DNA of 18,805 nucleotides from Coriobacteriales bacterium (GTDB lineage Bacteria > Actinomycetota > Coriobacteriia > Coriobacteriales > UBA8131): positions 1 to 18,805 of the forward strand of contig JAITNB010000118.1 of assembly GCA_031290695.1 (NCBI GenBank). Direction: 5' to 3'. This document shows positions 1 through 7,485 of the stretch, piece after piece; the stretch's first letter is position 1, and each line of letters opens with the position of its first letter. The translations under genes and the position numbers were made by a program. Below the pieces are notes generated by a model that did no database searches, had not been told where the DNA came from, and was given only the letters and a program-made list of their open reading frames with translations.

Positions 1-55
1 TTTAGTTTATTACGATGTGATACACTACAAAAGGCAATAATAGCAGTATATTTAT

Positions 56-61
56 AGGAGG
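56..61 (+). promoter_or_regulatory. Strong Shine-Dalgarno of the zinc-ribbon gene
   Basis: AGGAGG lies 5 nt upstream of the ATG at 67. A TATATT hexamer at 47-52 could be part of a promoter, but I see no convincing -35 partner, so only the ribosome binding site is claimed. Confidence 0.7.
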
Positions 62-66
62 CAGAA

Positions 67-1299
67 ATGCACTATCTATTCGACCCAAGAAGCGGCCAGT
101 TCCGCGGCAAGTTCAACTCACTATATGGGAGCGCCCCAGAAGATGAGAACGACCACGACCGCAGGATGGACTATCTGGGTTTCTACTTTGAGGACGTCAA
201 GGCAATGCCGGAGCTGGCGGTAGAGGGCATGCAGTTCTACACCAGGCTTGCCAATGTCTATTGGCGTTATGATTTTGGGCTGTTTGAGACAGGCTGGGTG
301 AAGTTTGATGTGCAGGAGGACTTCTTGCTAACCGTGCCTTCAGACCGCTTCGAAGAAAGTGGGCTCAATTATCTGGCAGATGAGACCGGGCCTTTGTTTG
401 GCACAGATGACAAGACCGAGGATCTGATGAGCGAGATAGGCATCATAGAGCCTACCAGTTGCTGGGTGGCTGCTGCCAAAACCCTGAACTTTGCCATCCG
501 TGCGCAGGCGTTTTTATCCGGCAGGCAAAACGGTTGGTCACTGGACGATGCTTGCTACTTCGTTTTACATACCGGCAGGGGCAAAGATGACTTCTACTGG
601 GAGTGTGTATTCTGCTCAACAATCCCCGAAAGCCCCTATGGGGATATGTTCGATTTGACTGATGAGGAAAAGCAGAGGTTGTTCCTGCCTGCCAAAGAGA
701 CCACATGGCCGGGCTACACCATCATCACCTCGCTCAAGCAGTTTGGGGTATTGCCCTGGGCTCTTATTTCGGTCAAGTTGATTCCCAATAGCTTTCCTGT
801 TCAACAGACTGTCCCTGTTGGGTATGCCCTGCATAGCTACATGGCCAAAAACCCAGAGACCGAGCCTGTCGCCCGTTTGCTGCTGGGGCACTTAATCCGC
901 TCACTCGTCATAATCCATACCCAACGTATCTACCACGACTTGCACGATGGTTTCTATGGGGTGGCCTACAATAATCTCTTGGAGCGGCTCTGGCATAACT
1001 TTGCCGCCGATGCCGCACTGGGCAAGCTCGGTATCTGCAAGCAGTGCGGAGAGGTCTTTGAGGCTTTGAGCGAGCGGAAGGACCAAAAGCAGTACTGCTC
1101 GATGACTTGCCAAGAAAACGCCAAAAGTGCTCGCCAGTATTGCCGCAAAAAGCTCCGGGAGTTCTTGGCAGATAAGCCTGTGGGTTATCGCCCGACTATT
1201 GCTGAGGCTATACACGCCACTAACAACACGAGAGTTAATGACGAGCTCATCGATCAAGTGCTAAAGCAGATGGCAGCAGAGCGGGAGGGCGGCAAATGA
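67..1299 (+). CDS. Hypothetical protein with C-terminal CGNR-like zinc ribbon, coupled to integrase
   Basis: The product has 410 residues and I do not recognise a named family. The N-terminal 300 residues are soluble and rich in aromatic and acidic residues, with no membrane segment. Near the C-terminus there is a clear zinc-binding pattern: C324-x2-C327, then C344-x3-C348, followed by an Arg/Lys-rich helix containing C359. This resembles CGNR/treble-clef zinc fingers, so DNA or RNA binding is plausible but inferred. An AGGAGG box at 56-61 lies 5 nt before the ATG and settles the start. The stop overlaps the integrase start as ATGA, so the two genes are probably translated together. That pairing suggests a role in the element, such as a recombination accessory factor or regulator, but nothing proves it. 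Confidence 0.8.
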   Translation: MHYLFDPRSGQFRGKFNSLYGSAPEDENDHDRRMDYLGFYFEDVKAMPELAVEGMQFYTRLANVYWRYDFGLFETGWVKFDVQEDFLLTVPSDRFEESGLNYLADETGPLFGTDDKTEDLMSEIGIIEPTSCWVAAAKTLNFAIRAQAFLSGRQNGWSLDDACYFVLHTGRGKDDFYWECVFCSTIPESPYGDMFDLTDEEKQRLFLPAKETTWPGYTIITSLKQFGVLPWALISVKLIPNSFPVQQTVPVGYALHSYMAKNPETEPVARLLLGHLIRSLVIIHTQRIYHDLHDGFYGVAYNNLLERLWHNFAADAALGKLGICKQCGEVFEALSERKDQKQYCSMTCQENAKSARQYCRKKLREFLADKPVGYRPTIAEAIHATNNTRVNDELIDQVLKQMAAEREGGK

Positions 1300-2489
1300 A
1301 AATCAATGGTGCAGGCTCCATAGAAAAGCGTGGCAAGAACGTCTGGCGCATTCGCTTTAATCTGGGCGCTGACCCACTCACTGGCAAATACCGCTACTCG
1401 CCGTGGCGCACCGTGCATGGCACCAAGGCTGATGCCGTGGCTGCTCTGGCTGAATACCGGCAAGAGATTGAGAGTGGCCTCAAGCTGGATGCTGATAAGA
1501 TTACGTTTGCTAATTTTGCCGATACCTATTGTGAGCAGCGTGCAGCCTTGGGCATGTATGCTCAAAACACCCTGCTGCATGAGAAGTATCAAATCAATCA
1601 TCTCAACCGTTATTTGGGCGATACGCCGATCAAAGAGATAGATTCATTGACCGTGCAAAACCTTTTGGCTGCGCTAGGCAAAGAGGGCAAATCTGCTGGG
1701 GCAATCAAACGTGCTTACAAGACGCTGAATCAGATTATGAAAGAGGCTTTGATTCACGATGTGCTGATGCGTAACCCTTGCGATAAGATCAAAGCACCCA
1801 AAGCAGCAAAGCCGGAGATTGCCTTTTTGCAGGGCAAGGAGATTAGCCGCTTTATGCAAGCACTGGATGATAAACTGGAAGACACCAAAAGCCGCAATCG
1901 CACCGAGGAAGCTCGTTCAGCGTTCCAGCACGCCCATGTAATTGCCACCCGCTTGGCACTGGCTACAGGAATGCGCAGAGGCGAGGTTTTGGGGCTGAGT
2001 TGGACGCAGGTTGATTTAGAGGAGGGCAGCATCAAGGTTGTGCAACAGATGTCATCCTCTGGCATTGCCAAACTCAAGAGCGAAAAGAGCCGCCGGACAC
2101 TTTCACTGGACGCAACAACACTGGAATACCTGCGAGCTTGGAAGTTAGTGCAACACGACTACCTCAACGGGATTAGCATCCAGCAAACTGCCACCACCCC
2201 AGTCATCACCAATGAGCTGGGCGAATGGCAGGAGCCACGTAACTTCTCCCGCTGGTGGCGTAGCTTTGTCAACACTCACAGCTTTGAAGGATTGCGTTTC
2301 CATGATTTGCGCCATACGCAAGCCACCCTACTCATTGGTCAGGGTGTCGACATTAAAACCGTCCAAACTCGTCTCGGCCACGAAACCGCTAGTACCACAT
2401 TGGATATGTACGCCGGTGTTCTGGCTGGCAAAGACAAGGCAGCCGCCGATACTATCGGCGAGATTCTGTTCAGAGAAGGAGTGAATTAA
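1296..2489 (+). CDS. int: Tyrosine-type site-specific integrase (phage/Tn916-like)
   Basis: The product has 397 residues, a normal length for this family. It catalyses strand exchange that inserts and excises the element. Residues 1-60 look like an arm-DNA-binding domain of the AP2/Tn916 type (GSIEKRGKNVWRIRF). Residues 70-170 form the core-binding SAM-like domain, and 175-390 the catalytic domain. The catalytic set is complete: R227 (TGMRRGE), K264 (probable), H336-x2-R339 (HDLRH), H362 (LGHE) and the nucleophile Y372 (LDMY). The ATG overlaps the preceding TGA by 4 nt. The gene points at the 3' end of the tRNA-Pro gene about 500 bp downstream, a usual arrangement for an integrase at the edge of a tRNA-inserted element. 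Confidence 0.95.
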   Translation: MKINGAGSIEKRGKNVWRIRFNLGADPLTGKYRYSPWRTVHGTKADAVAALAEYRQEIESGLKLDADKITFANFADTYCEQRAALGMYAQNTLLHEKYQINHLNRYLGDTPIKEIDSLTVQNLLAALGKEGKSAGAIKRAYKTLNQIMKEALIHDVLMRNPCDKIKAPKAAKPEIAFLQGKEISRFMQALDDKLEDTKSRNRTEEARSAFQHAHVIATRLALATGMRRGEVLGLSWTQVDLEEGSIKVVQQMSSSGIAKLKSEKSRRTLSLDATTLEYLRAWKLVQHDYLNGISIQQTATTPVITNELGEWQEPRNFSRWWRSFVNTHSFEGLRFHDLRHTQATLLIGQGVDIKTVQTRLGHETASTTLDMYAGVLAGKDKAAADTIGEILFREGVN

Positions 2490-2865
2490 TGAGCTTGGGT
2501 TACATTGGTAACTGCAAAAAGACTGAAGAAGACGACCGGATGGTATTTTATGCCTATAGTGGGTCAGACTGGAATAGTTCGACAAATAATAAAGATGCAG
2601 AAAATGCTTATGATGGAGTGTTGTTCATAGATAAGTCGGTACTGAATTTGCAATGCGACAAAGCGAAGCAGCAAACTGAGTGTATATTGGTTGGTGTATA
2701 GACGCAATCATAAATGGCACAGCAGGCGTATTACAACCCTGCCAAAATGCTTTTTATCGTGGTGTACCAGCTATTGACTATATCGCCTATCGTTGCCTTC
2801 TTCGTATCTTTGAGCAGGTATACCACGATGGCGTATTCCCTGAATGTGAAGGATTTATCCAATAG
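2489..2865 (+). pseudogene. Probable frameshifted small gene downstream of the integrase
   Basis: An ATG overlaps the integrase stop (TAATG) and opens a 70-codon frame ending with TAG at 2699-2701. The next frame is open from about 2680 to 2865 and reads ...YRGVPAIDYIAYRCLLRIF..., ending in TAG. Both pieces look protein-like: a hydrophilic start with YSGSDW and YDGVLFIDKS, then an amphipathic second half. They are contiguous but out of phase, so a single gene of about 125 codons broken by an indel between about 2677 and 2701 is the simplest reading. Two separate small genes, or only the first being real, are alternatives. I do not recognise the family. The link to the integrase suggests it belongs to the mobile element. 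Confidence 0.4.
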
Positions 2866-2898
2866 TTGTTCTTGTTATCCTCGACAGTAACCTCAAAT

Positions 2899-2920
2899 AA
2901 TTATACCCAAATTATACCCA
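2899..2920. repeat. Perfect tandem repeat, 2 x 11 bp
   Basis: AATTATACCCA occurs twice in direct succession (2899-2909 and 2910-2920). It lies in the non-coding gap between the end of the element's genes and the tRNA-Pro gene. Integrases with an N-terminal arm-binding domain bind short direct repeats of about this size near the attachment core, so an arm-type integrase site is a reasonable inference. Confidence 0.6.
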
Positions 2921-2945
2921 TTTGCCATTTCGTGCTCCAAGATAG

Positions 2946-2980
2946 CAAAAAGGTCAGAAGCGTTTTATGCTTCTGACCTG
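2946..2980 (-). terminator. Intrinsic terminator of tRNA-Pro
   Basis: AGGTCAGAAGC (2951-2961) and GCTTCTGACCT (2969-2979) form a perfect 11-bp stem with a 7-nt loop. On the minus strand the stem is followed by a run of five T, just downstream of the tRNA 3' end. It is therefore oriented to end the tRNA transcript. Because it lies on the element side of the tRNA, it may have been brought by, or duplicated with, the integrated element. Confidence 0.85.
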
Positions 2981-2989
2981 CGATTTTGC

Positions 2990-3066
<77 letters not shown>

Positions 3067-3209
3067 ATTGTTCTTGTTTGCGACAGCGCTTGTTTTCAAT
3101 ACTTGGCAGGATCGAGTTTTGCCATACGCAAACAACACGTGGATATGTTACTGGTTGTTTGGCTTGAGAGCAAGCGGCAAATGTACGAAAAATCGCATAA
3201 GGCTCTCCT

Positions 3210-3225
3210 TGCTCTTAAGGGCGGA
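3210..3225. repeat. 16-bp direct repeat, copy 1 (downstream of MFS gene)
   Basis: TGCTCTTAAGGGCGGA occurs here and again at 4622-4637, so the two identical copies flank the MFS transporter gene. Both lie just downstream of a minus-strand stop codon. The sequence contains the palindrome CTTAAG. Its function is unknown. Confidence 0.6.
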
Positions 3226-3264
3226 GAAGAACGAGCGCCTATCGGTAGCGATATTTGACATCTG

Positions 3265-4536
3265 TCACACCTTGGCAACCTGTGCGGCCTCCTTTTTGAG
3301 ACGGGCCTCGGCAGAGGTTCCGGTCTCTGGCACGAAGAACATGAAGACAGCACAGGCGATCGAGCAGATGGCGGCGCCAGAGAATACATAGAGTGGCAAC
3401 AGTACCTCATTGCCGCCAGCGAGCGCAGTGCAAACAGGCGTGACTACAAACGACGGGATGAGAAATGCTCCCAAGTTTTGCATCATGGATTGCATGCCAC
3501 CCGTTACGCCAACGTGAGAGAGCTTGACATCGGGGATCAGCGCTGGGAGAGTCTTGCCCATAGGAATCAAAACACCGTACAGGAGCCCCTCAAAGCCGAG
3601 TATCACAAAAGTGAGAGGCCCATAGCCGATATGCAGGATGGAGAAAAGCACCACGGCATTAAGGATGCCGCAACAGATGAAGATCGGTTTGAGCCTTTTC
3701 ATGCGTGAGACGATAATCGGCATAATGATACCACCAGCACCGATAGCTATGGTGTTGATAGCGGCGATGATGCCTGCCGTGGTCATCGACCCAGAAAGGC
3801 TGGTAAAGGCGATGTTTGCGAAAGTCTGCACCGAAACCGTGCAGCCAAACAGCGCGAACAGGCAAAGCGATATGAGCCAGACGTTTTTGCTTTTGGCAAT
3901 CACTTTGAGGTGCTCGACGATGGGCTCTTTCGCGCTCTGCTCCGCGCTCTCACCGTCTGGATGCTTGCGACCAAAAAGAACCCAAACAGCAAAGGCCAGA
4001 CCCATAAGGACCGCGGGAATCTGGAAAGCTATCTCGACAGAAGGAAGCACCGGACCTACACCAAGCCCTAAAGCGGCCCCAACGGTTGCCGCCGCGATAT
4101 AGATGCCCATCGCAACAGAAGTCGATTTGCCGGGAAACCACAGTCTCATGATCTTTGCCGAATTCGCGTTGAGCGCTGCCAATGCGAACCCCAGAAAGAA
4201 GCTTGATACAAGCAGCGGGGCAAACGCGGTTGAAAACGCACGGAGTGCAGCACCAACAAAAGCAACCGCAAGCCCCGCAATTAGTACCAACCGGATGCTT
4301 GTCTTGTCTGCCGCCGCGCCCGAAGCGACCCCAAACAGGAATCCTGTGAGATAGGGCATCGTCGCAATCAGTGAAAACGCCGTTGCTGGGATGCCGTACT
4401 GTCCAATCAAGGCAGGTGCCACTCCCGGCACGATAAGGATGGCGAACTGGAGAGCAGCATGTATGGCAGATGCGATTATCAGGATGACACAACGATAGGG
4501 ATACAGGGTTTTCGCGCCTTCTTCAAGTTTTGACAT
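3265..4536 (-). CDS. MFS transporter (12 TM) of the catabolic operon
   Basis: From the ATG at 4534-4536 the product has 423 residues. An AAGGAAG box sits just upstream. A 27-codon extension to 4617 runs across an intergenic hairpin and reads poorly, so I reject it. Twelve hydrophobic segments are visible in two halves, split by a hydrophilic loop at about residues 189-217. A motif-A-like loop, GAAADKTSIRL, is at about 73-83, and NSAKIMRLWFPGKS at about 125-138 resembles the nitrate/organic-anion MFS branch. It is the last gene of the operon, 115 bp after the decarboxylase gene. The likely role is import of the operon's substrate or export of a product; direction and substrate cannot be read from sequence. 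Confidence 0.9.
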   Translation of the reverse strand: MSKLEEGAKTLYPYRCVILIIASAIHAALQFAILIVPGVAPALIGQYGIPATAFSLIATMPYLTGFLFGVASGAAADKTSIRLVLIAGLAVAFVGAALRAFSTAFAPLLVSSFFLGFALAALNANSAKIMRLWFPGKSTSVAMGIYIAAATVGAALGLGVGPVLPSVEIAFQIPAVLMGLAFAVWVLFGRKHPDGESAEQSAKEPIVEHLKVIAKSKNVWLISLCLFALFGCTVSVQTFANIAFTSLSGSMTTAGIIAAINTIAIGAGGIIMPIIVSRMKRLKPIFICCGILNAVVLFSILHIGYGPLTFVILGFEGLLYGVLIPMGKTLPALIPDVKLSHVGVTGGMQSMMQNLGAFLIPSFVVTPVCTALAGGNEVLLPLYVFSGAAICSIACAVFMFFVPETGTSAEARLKKEAAQVAKV

Positions 4537-4586
4537 TTTTGCTTCCTTTTCACTTGGCAATGCCTTATAGAGAAAACAGGGAACTA

Positions 4587-4614
4587 CCGGTGGGGGCATG
4601 AGGACCCTCACCGG
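4587..4614 (-). terminator. Hairpin between decarboxylase and MFS genes
   Basis: CCGGTGAGGG and CCCCCACCGG pair over 10 positions with one mismatch around an 8-nt loop. A clean T tract is missing (TAGTTCCCTGTTTTC follows on the minus strand). It may be a leaky terminator or an mRNA-stabilising stem that lowers MFS expression relative to the upstream genes. Confidence 0.4.
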
Positions 4615-4621
4615 CAATCCA

Positions 4622-4637
4622 TGCTCTTAAGGGCGGA
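4622..4637. repeat. 16-bp direct repeat, copy 2 (downstream of decarboxylase gene)
   Basis: Identical to 3210-3225 over 16 bp (TGCTCTTAAGGGCGGA) and in the same orientation. It starts about 15 bp past the decarboxylase stop codon. Confidence 0.6.
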
Positions 4638-4651
4638 CGTCTATATTGCGC

Positions 4652-5494
4652 TTATAGGATCTGGTTTTTTGCGCCAAAGAACGGGGAATCGTAGCGCCCG
4701 GCAATGAGGCGGGGGATGACCTCATCGATGTTCGACAGGGCAATCTGCTCCTGACAACCAAGCAGGCCGAGGTCGAAGGTGGCCCATGCGGCACCGAGCG
4801 GCTGTAAGACTGCGAGCTCGGCCCAGGGGTCGTTGATTGACGGCTTGAGTTCGACCTGGGCGGCACCAGGCTCCCACGTGTGATAGCGCAGGCAGGAACG
4901 CACGTTTATGAGGCGAAGGTTGCTAAAGCTGACGTTGCATTGGGAGTCTTGGTCAATATCGAACTTATGAAAGTACGAGACACCGTCAATGAACTCGTTC
5001 AAAACCCTGTTGCCAAACACATTGGCCCCCATCTCAGTATTGTAATTGCCCAACTCAACCTCGATGTCGAGTATCTGCACACCCATTCGCTCGACTGTCG
5101 CATAGGCCTTGTCGCCCAGGCGGCGCAGCTCGATAGCGCTGGCGTTCTTCTTGGGTATGCCAAACTCCTCGCGCCCGGTAGTCACCGGATTGTCACTGCC
5201 CGTGAGCAGCAGGGCGACCGAGTAGTTGCCGCCCTTGTCGCCATTGGTAACAGGGATAAGGAGGGCGGCCTCCTTATAGGCTGTGGAGAAGGTTGGGTTG
5301 TGGGTCTCTATCACATAGGCGATGACAAGGGGGGCGGCAAGCTTCAAAGGCGCTGGCACAACCTTCGCGAGAATAGCGGCATCTGCACTCCAGGCCACGT
5401 ACAGGCCTTCACAGTTCTTCATCCAGGCAGCGTTTGCGCCGTCTTGCACATAGGCCATCTCTTTATCTGTTTTAACAAAACTGCAATTAGACAT
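4652..5494 (-). CDS. Acetoacetate decarboxylase family protein
   Basis: The product has 280 residues from the ATG at 5492-5494, which fits the family (about 245-290). A longer start at 5548 would overlap the upstream dehydrogenase gene and has no better ribosome site. The active-site signature TGREEFGIPKK matches acetoacetate decarboxylase. K115 is the expected Schiff-base lysine with K116 beside it, and E75 in YKEA corresponds to a conserved active-site acid. Characterised members decarboxylate acetoacetate to acetone and CO2; many relatives are beta-keto acid decarboxylases, hydratases or cyclases. The protein is cytosolic, with no signal or membrane segment. It lies 26 bp after the alcohol dehydrogenase gene, so a decarboxylase-reductase pair is likely. 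The real substrate is unknown. Confidence 0.9.
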   Translation of the reverse strand: MSNCSFVKTDKEMAYVQDGANAAWMKNCEGLYVAWSADAAILAKVVPAPLKLAAPLVIAYVIETHNPTFSTAYKEAALLIPVTNGDKGGNYSVALLLTGSDNPVTTGREEFGIPKKNASAIELRRLGDKAYATVERMGVQILDIEVELGNYNTEMGANVFGNRVLNEFIDGVSYFHKFDIDQDSQCNVSFSNLRLINVRSCLRYHTWEPGAAQVELKPSINDPWAELAVLQPLGAAWATFDLGLLGCQEQIALSNIDEVIPRLIAGRYDSPFFGAKNQIL

Positions 5495-5520
5495 AGTACC
5501 TGTCCGTCCTTTCGAATCGA

Positions 5521-6576
5521 TTATTCCTTGTTGCCTTCGATAACCCATTTGATACAGGTCTCGGTATGGCCGCCAAACACCTCATAGCCCTTGAGTATGC
5601 TGTCGAGGGTTCCTTTGTGCGTGAGCATCCAGGAGGGGTCTATCTTTCCCGTAACGATGTCGTCGAGCATCTCTTCAATGCCCGCCAACTGTTGGACGCC
5701 CATCTTGATGGTGACGTTGCGGTAGATGATCTCGTTCATCGGGACGACAATGGGGCCGCCAAAAATCGCTATTGTCGAAATAGTTCCAAAGAACCCTACT
5801 ATCGAGCATGCCAGATCCATGGTGCTCTGGGTGCCAGGGGTTTCGATGACAACGGGGAATCCCTTGCCGTTGGTGAGCTTGGCAACGCTGGCCTCAACGT
5901 CGTCGTGCGTAGGGCTGATACCTGCAATGGCTACACCGTGTTCGATGGCCAGAGCGATCTTGTCCATACTGCGGGTGATGGCGACGACCTTGCAGCCAAA
6001 ATGCTTGGTGAGCAGCTCGCAGGCGCACATGCCAACGGGGCCAAGCCCCACGACCGCAACCGTCTGGCCTTCTTTCACACCAGCCTGCACGATGCCAAAC
6101 CAGGCAGTCGCAAGCATATCGCCCAGCAGGATGATCTGTGCGTCGCTTATTCCCTCAGGCACAGGAATCATGCAGCTTTTGTAGTCGGGGATGCGGATGT
6201 ATTCGGCTTGGCAGCCATTTTGCCATACGCCAAACGTACCACCGTTGAGGCATGCCGCGATGCGGCCTGCCTTGCAATGGTCGCATTCGCCGCAAAAACT
6301 GGCGGGAAGCACGGCATAGTGCTTACCAACCTCGATGCCTTCGACCGCTGGCCCTACCTCTGCCACCTCGACCACAAACTCATGGCCCAGGATCAGAGGG
6401 GGTTTTACTATCGGCATATGGCCTTGCATGATATGGACATCACTCGTACAAATGGCAGAGAGTGCGACCTTGCCAATAACATCCGTGGGCTTCTCGATCT
6501 TTGGAACAGGAACCTCGTCGAGGCTGATCGTATCGGGGCCGTGGTAGACCAATGCCTTCATGGTTTGTTGCTTCAT
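5521..6576 (-). CDS. Zinc-dependent alcohol dehydrogenase (MDR family)
   Basis: The product has 351 residues, normal for the family. Catalytic zinc ligands are visible as C43 (CTSD), H65-E66 (GHE) and D153 (LGDM). The structural zinc site is C95, C98, C101 and C109. The Rossmann motif GLGPVG is at 177-182. After the second beta strand the sequence reads AITRS (199-203) rather than ending in Asp, which in this family often goes with NADP(H) use; that is an inference. The active-site order resembles secondary alcohol (isopropanol-type) and threonine-type dehydrogenases. GGAG lies 7 nt before the ATG, only 3 nt after the FixB stop. It probably interconverts a ketone or aldehyde and an alcohol in the same pathway as the decarboxylase. 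Confidence 0.92.
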   Translation of the reverse strand: MKQQTMKALVYHGPDTISLDEVPVPKIEKPTDVIGKVALSAICTSDVHIMQGHMPIVKPPLILGHEFVVEVAEVGPAVEGIEVGKHYAVLPASFCGECDHCKAGRIAACLNGGTFGVWQNGCQAEYIRIPDYKSCMIPVPEGISDAQIILLGDMLATAWFGIVQAGVKEGQTVAVVGLGPVGMCACELLTKHFGCKVVAITRSMDKIALAIEHGVAIAGISPTHDDVEASVAKLTNGKGFPVVIETPGTQSTMDLACSIVGFFGTISTIAIFGGPIVVPMNEIIYRNVTIKMGVQQLAGIEEMLDDIVTGKIDPSWMLTHKGTLDSILKGYEVFGGHTETCIKWVIEGNKE

Positions 6577-6579
6577 GGT

Positions 6580-7485
6580 TCACTCCAATCCTTGTCTGAG
6601 CAGGGGGATAACCTCGTAGAGGTCCCCGACAATGCCGTAGTCGGCCGCCTTGAAGATAGGGGCGTTCTCGTTCTTGTCAATAGCAACGATTACCTTGCTG
6701 TCCCGTATTCCCACCAAATGCTGCACCTGGCCCGAGATGCCCACAGTGATATAAAGGTCAGGGGCGACCGAAAGTCCGGAGAGCCCCAAGTACTGCTCCG
6801 TAGACAACCAGTGGCGTTCCTCGGCGATGCCGCGCGTACAGCCAATGCCGGCATCAAGTGTCGCGGCGAGGCCTTCGACCAGTGTGAGGTCCTCCTTGGC
6901 CGCAAGGCCCATTCCCACTCCAACGATACTCCTGGCCTTGGTGAGGTCGATTCCTTCTTTGACGATGGGGCTTGTTTTGAGGTACCGCACGCGGGTGTCT
7001 GGCACCACGGCCCTCTCGTCGATGAGGGGCACCTCCCCTTGCGCAGGCTCGTTGCGCCCTGCGGGCACTGTCACCACTGCCATGCCAGGGATGGTCTCGG
7101 TTAGCACAACGGCCCCGCCGTACTGTATTCGGCTTGCTCTGACTCCCCTACTGGTCAATTCTATCGAGGAGATGTCACTGGCAAGGCCGCAGTCCAGATA
7201 ACCGGCCACTCGTGCCGCAAGGTCGCGCCCTGTAGGTGTGGCCCCCACGAGGAACAGCGAGCAGCCTGCCTCTTGCAGATAGGTAGCCACCGCCCGTGCG
7301 TTATTCTCAGGAAGCTGCTCGTCGCCTTTGAGCACGACGATACCGCTCGCACCACAGCGGGAGCAGTCAACGGCTTGCTGCTCACTCAATGCCAGGGCGA
7401 CCGTGGTTTTGCCAAGAAGCTTGCCCAGAGACACCAACTCGGACATGAGGGAGGCCTTTTCGCTGTAAACATAGAGTGCGCTCAT
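6580..7485 (-). CDS. fixB: Electron transfer flavoprotein alpha subunit, FixB-like
   Basis: The product has 301 residues. The C-terminal FAD domain is well conserved: VGVGMG at 188-193, ITVGISGQVQHLVG at 246-259, and NENAPIF with ADYGIVGD at about 272-288. These closely resemble FixB of the carnitine system in enteric bacteria. The N-terminal part is the usual ETF alpha fold. The ATG overlaps the fixA stop by 4 nt, so the two subunits are coupled, as expected for a heterodimer. The complex would carry electrons to or from the acyl-CoA dehydrogenase encoded upstream. No ETF:quinone oxidoreductase (fixC) or ferredoxin-like fixX is in the window. Confidence 0.95.
   Translation of the reverse strand: MSALYVYSEKASLMSELVSLGKLLGKTTVALALSEQQAVDCSRCGASGIVVLKGDEQLPENNARAVATYLQEAGCSLFLVGATPTGRDLAARVAGYLDCGLASDISSIELTSRGVRASRIQYGGAVVLTETIPGMAVVTVPAGRNEPAQGEVPLIDERAVVPDTRVRYLKTSPIVKEGIDLTKARSIVGVGMGLAAKEDLTLVEGLAATLDAGIGCTRGIAEERHWLSTEQYLGLSGLSVAPDLYITVGISGQVQHLVGIRDSKVIVAIDKNENAPIFKAADYGIVGDLYEVIPLLRQGLE

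Noticed and set aside
1..66. Left edge as a possible attachment-site copy
   Set aside because: No match to the tRNA-Pro 3' end is visible in these bases; the other end of the element must lie outside the window.
4534..4617. 27-codon N-terminal extension of the MFS gene
   Set aside because: The extension runs across an intergenic hairpin and lacks a ribosome site, while the ATG at 4534-4536 has AAGGAAG just upstream.
5566..7104. Long plus-strand open frame of 512 codons
   Set aside because: It lies antisense to the alcohol dehydrogenase and fixB genes, whose motifs are unmistakable. The predicted product has no family features and its frame is a by-product of GC-rich codon use.
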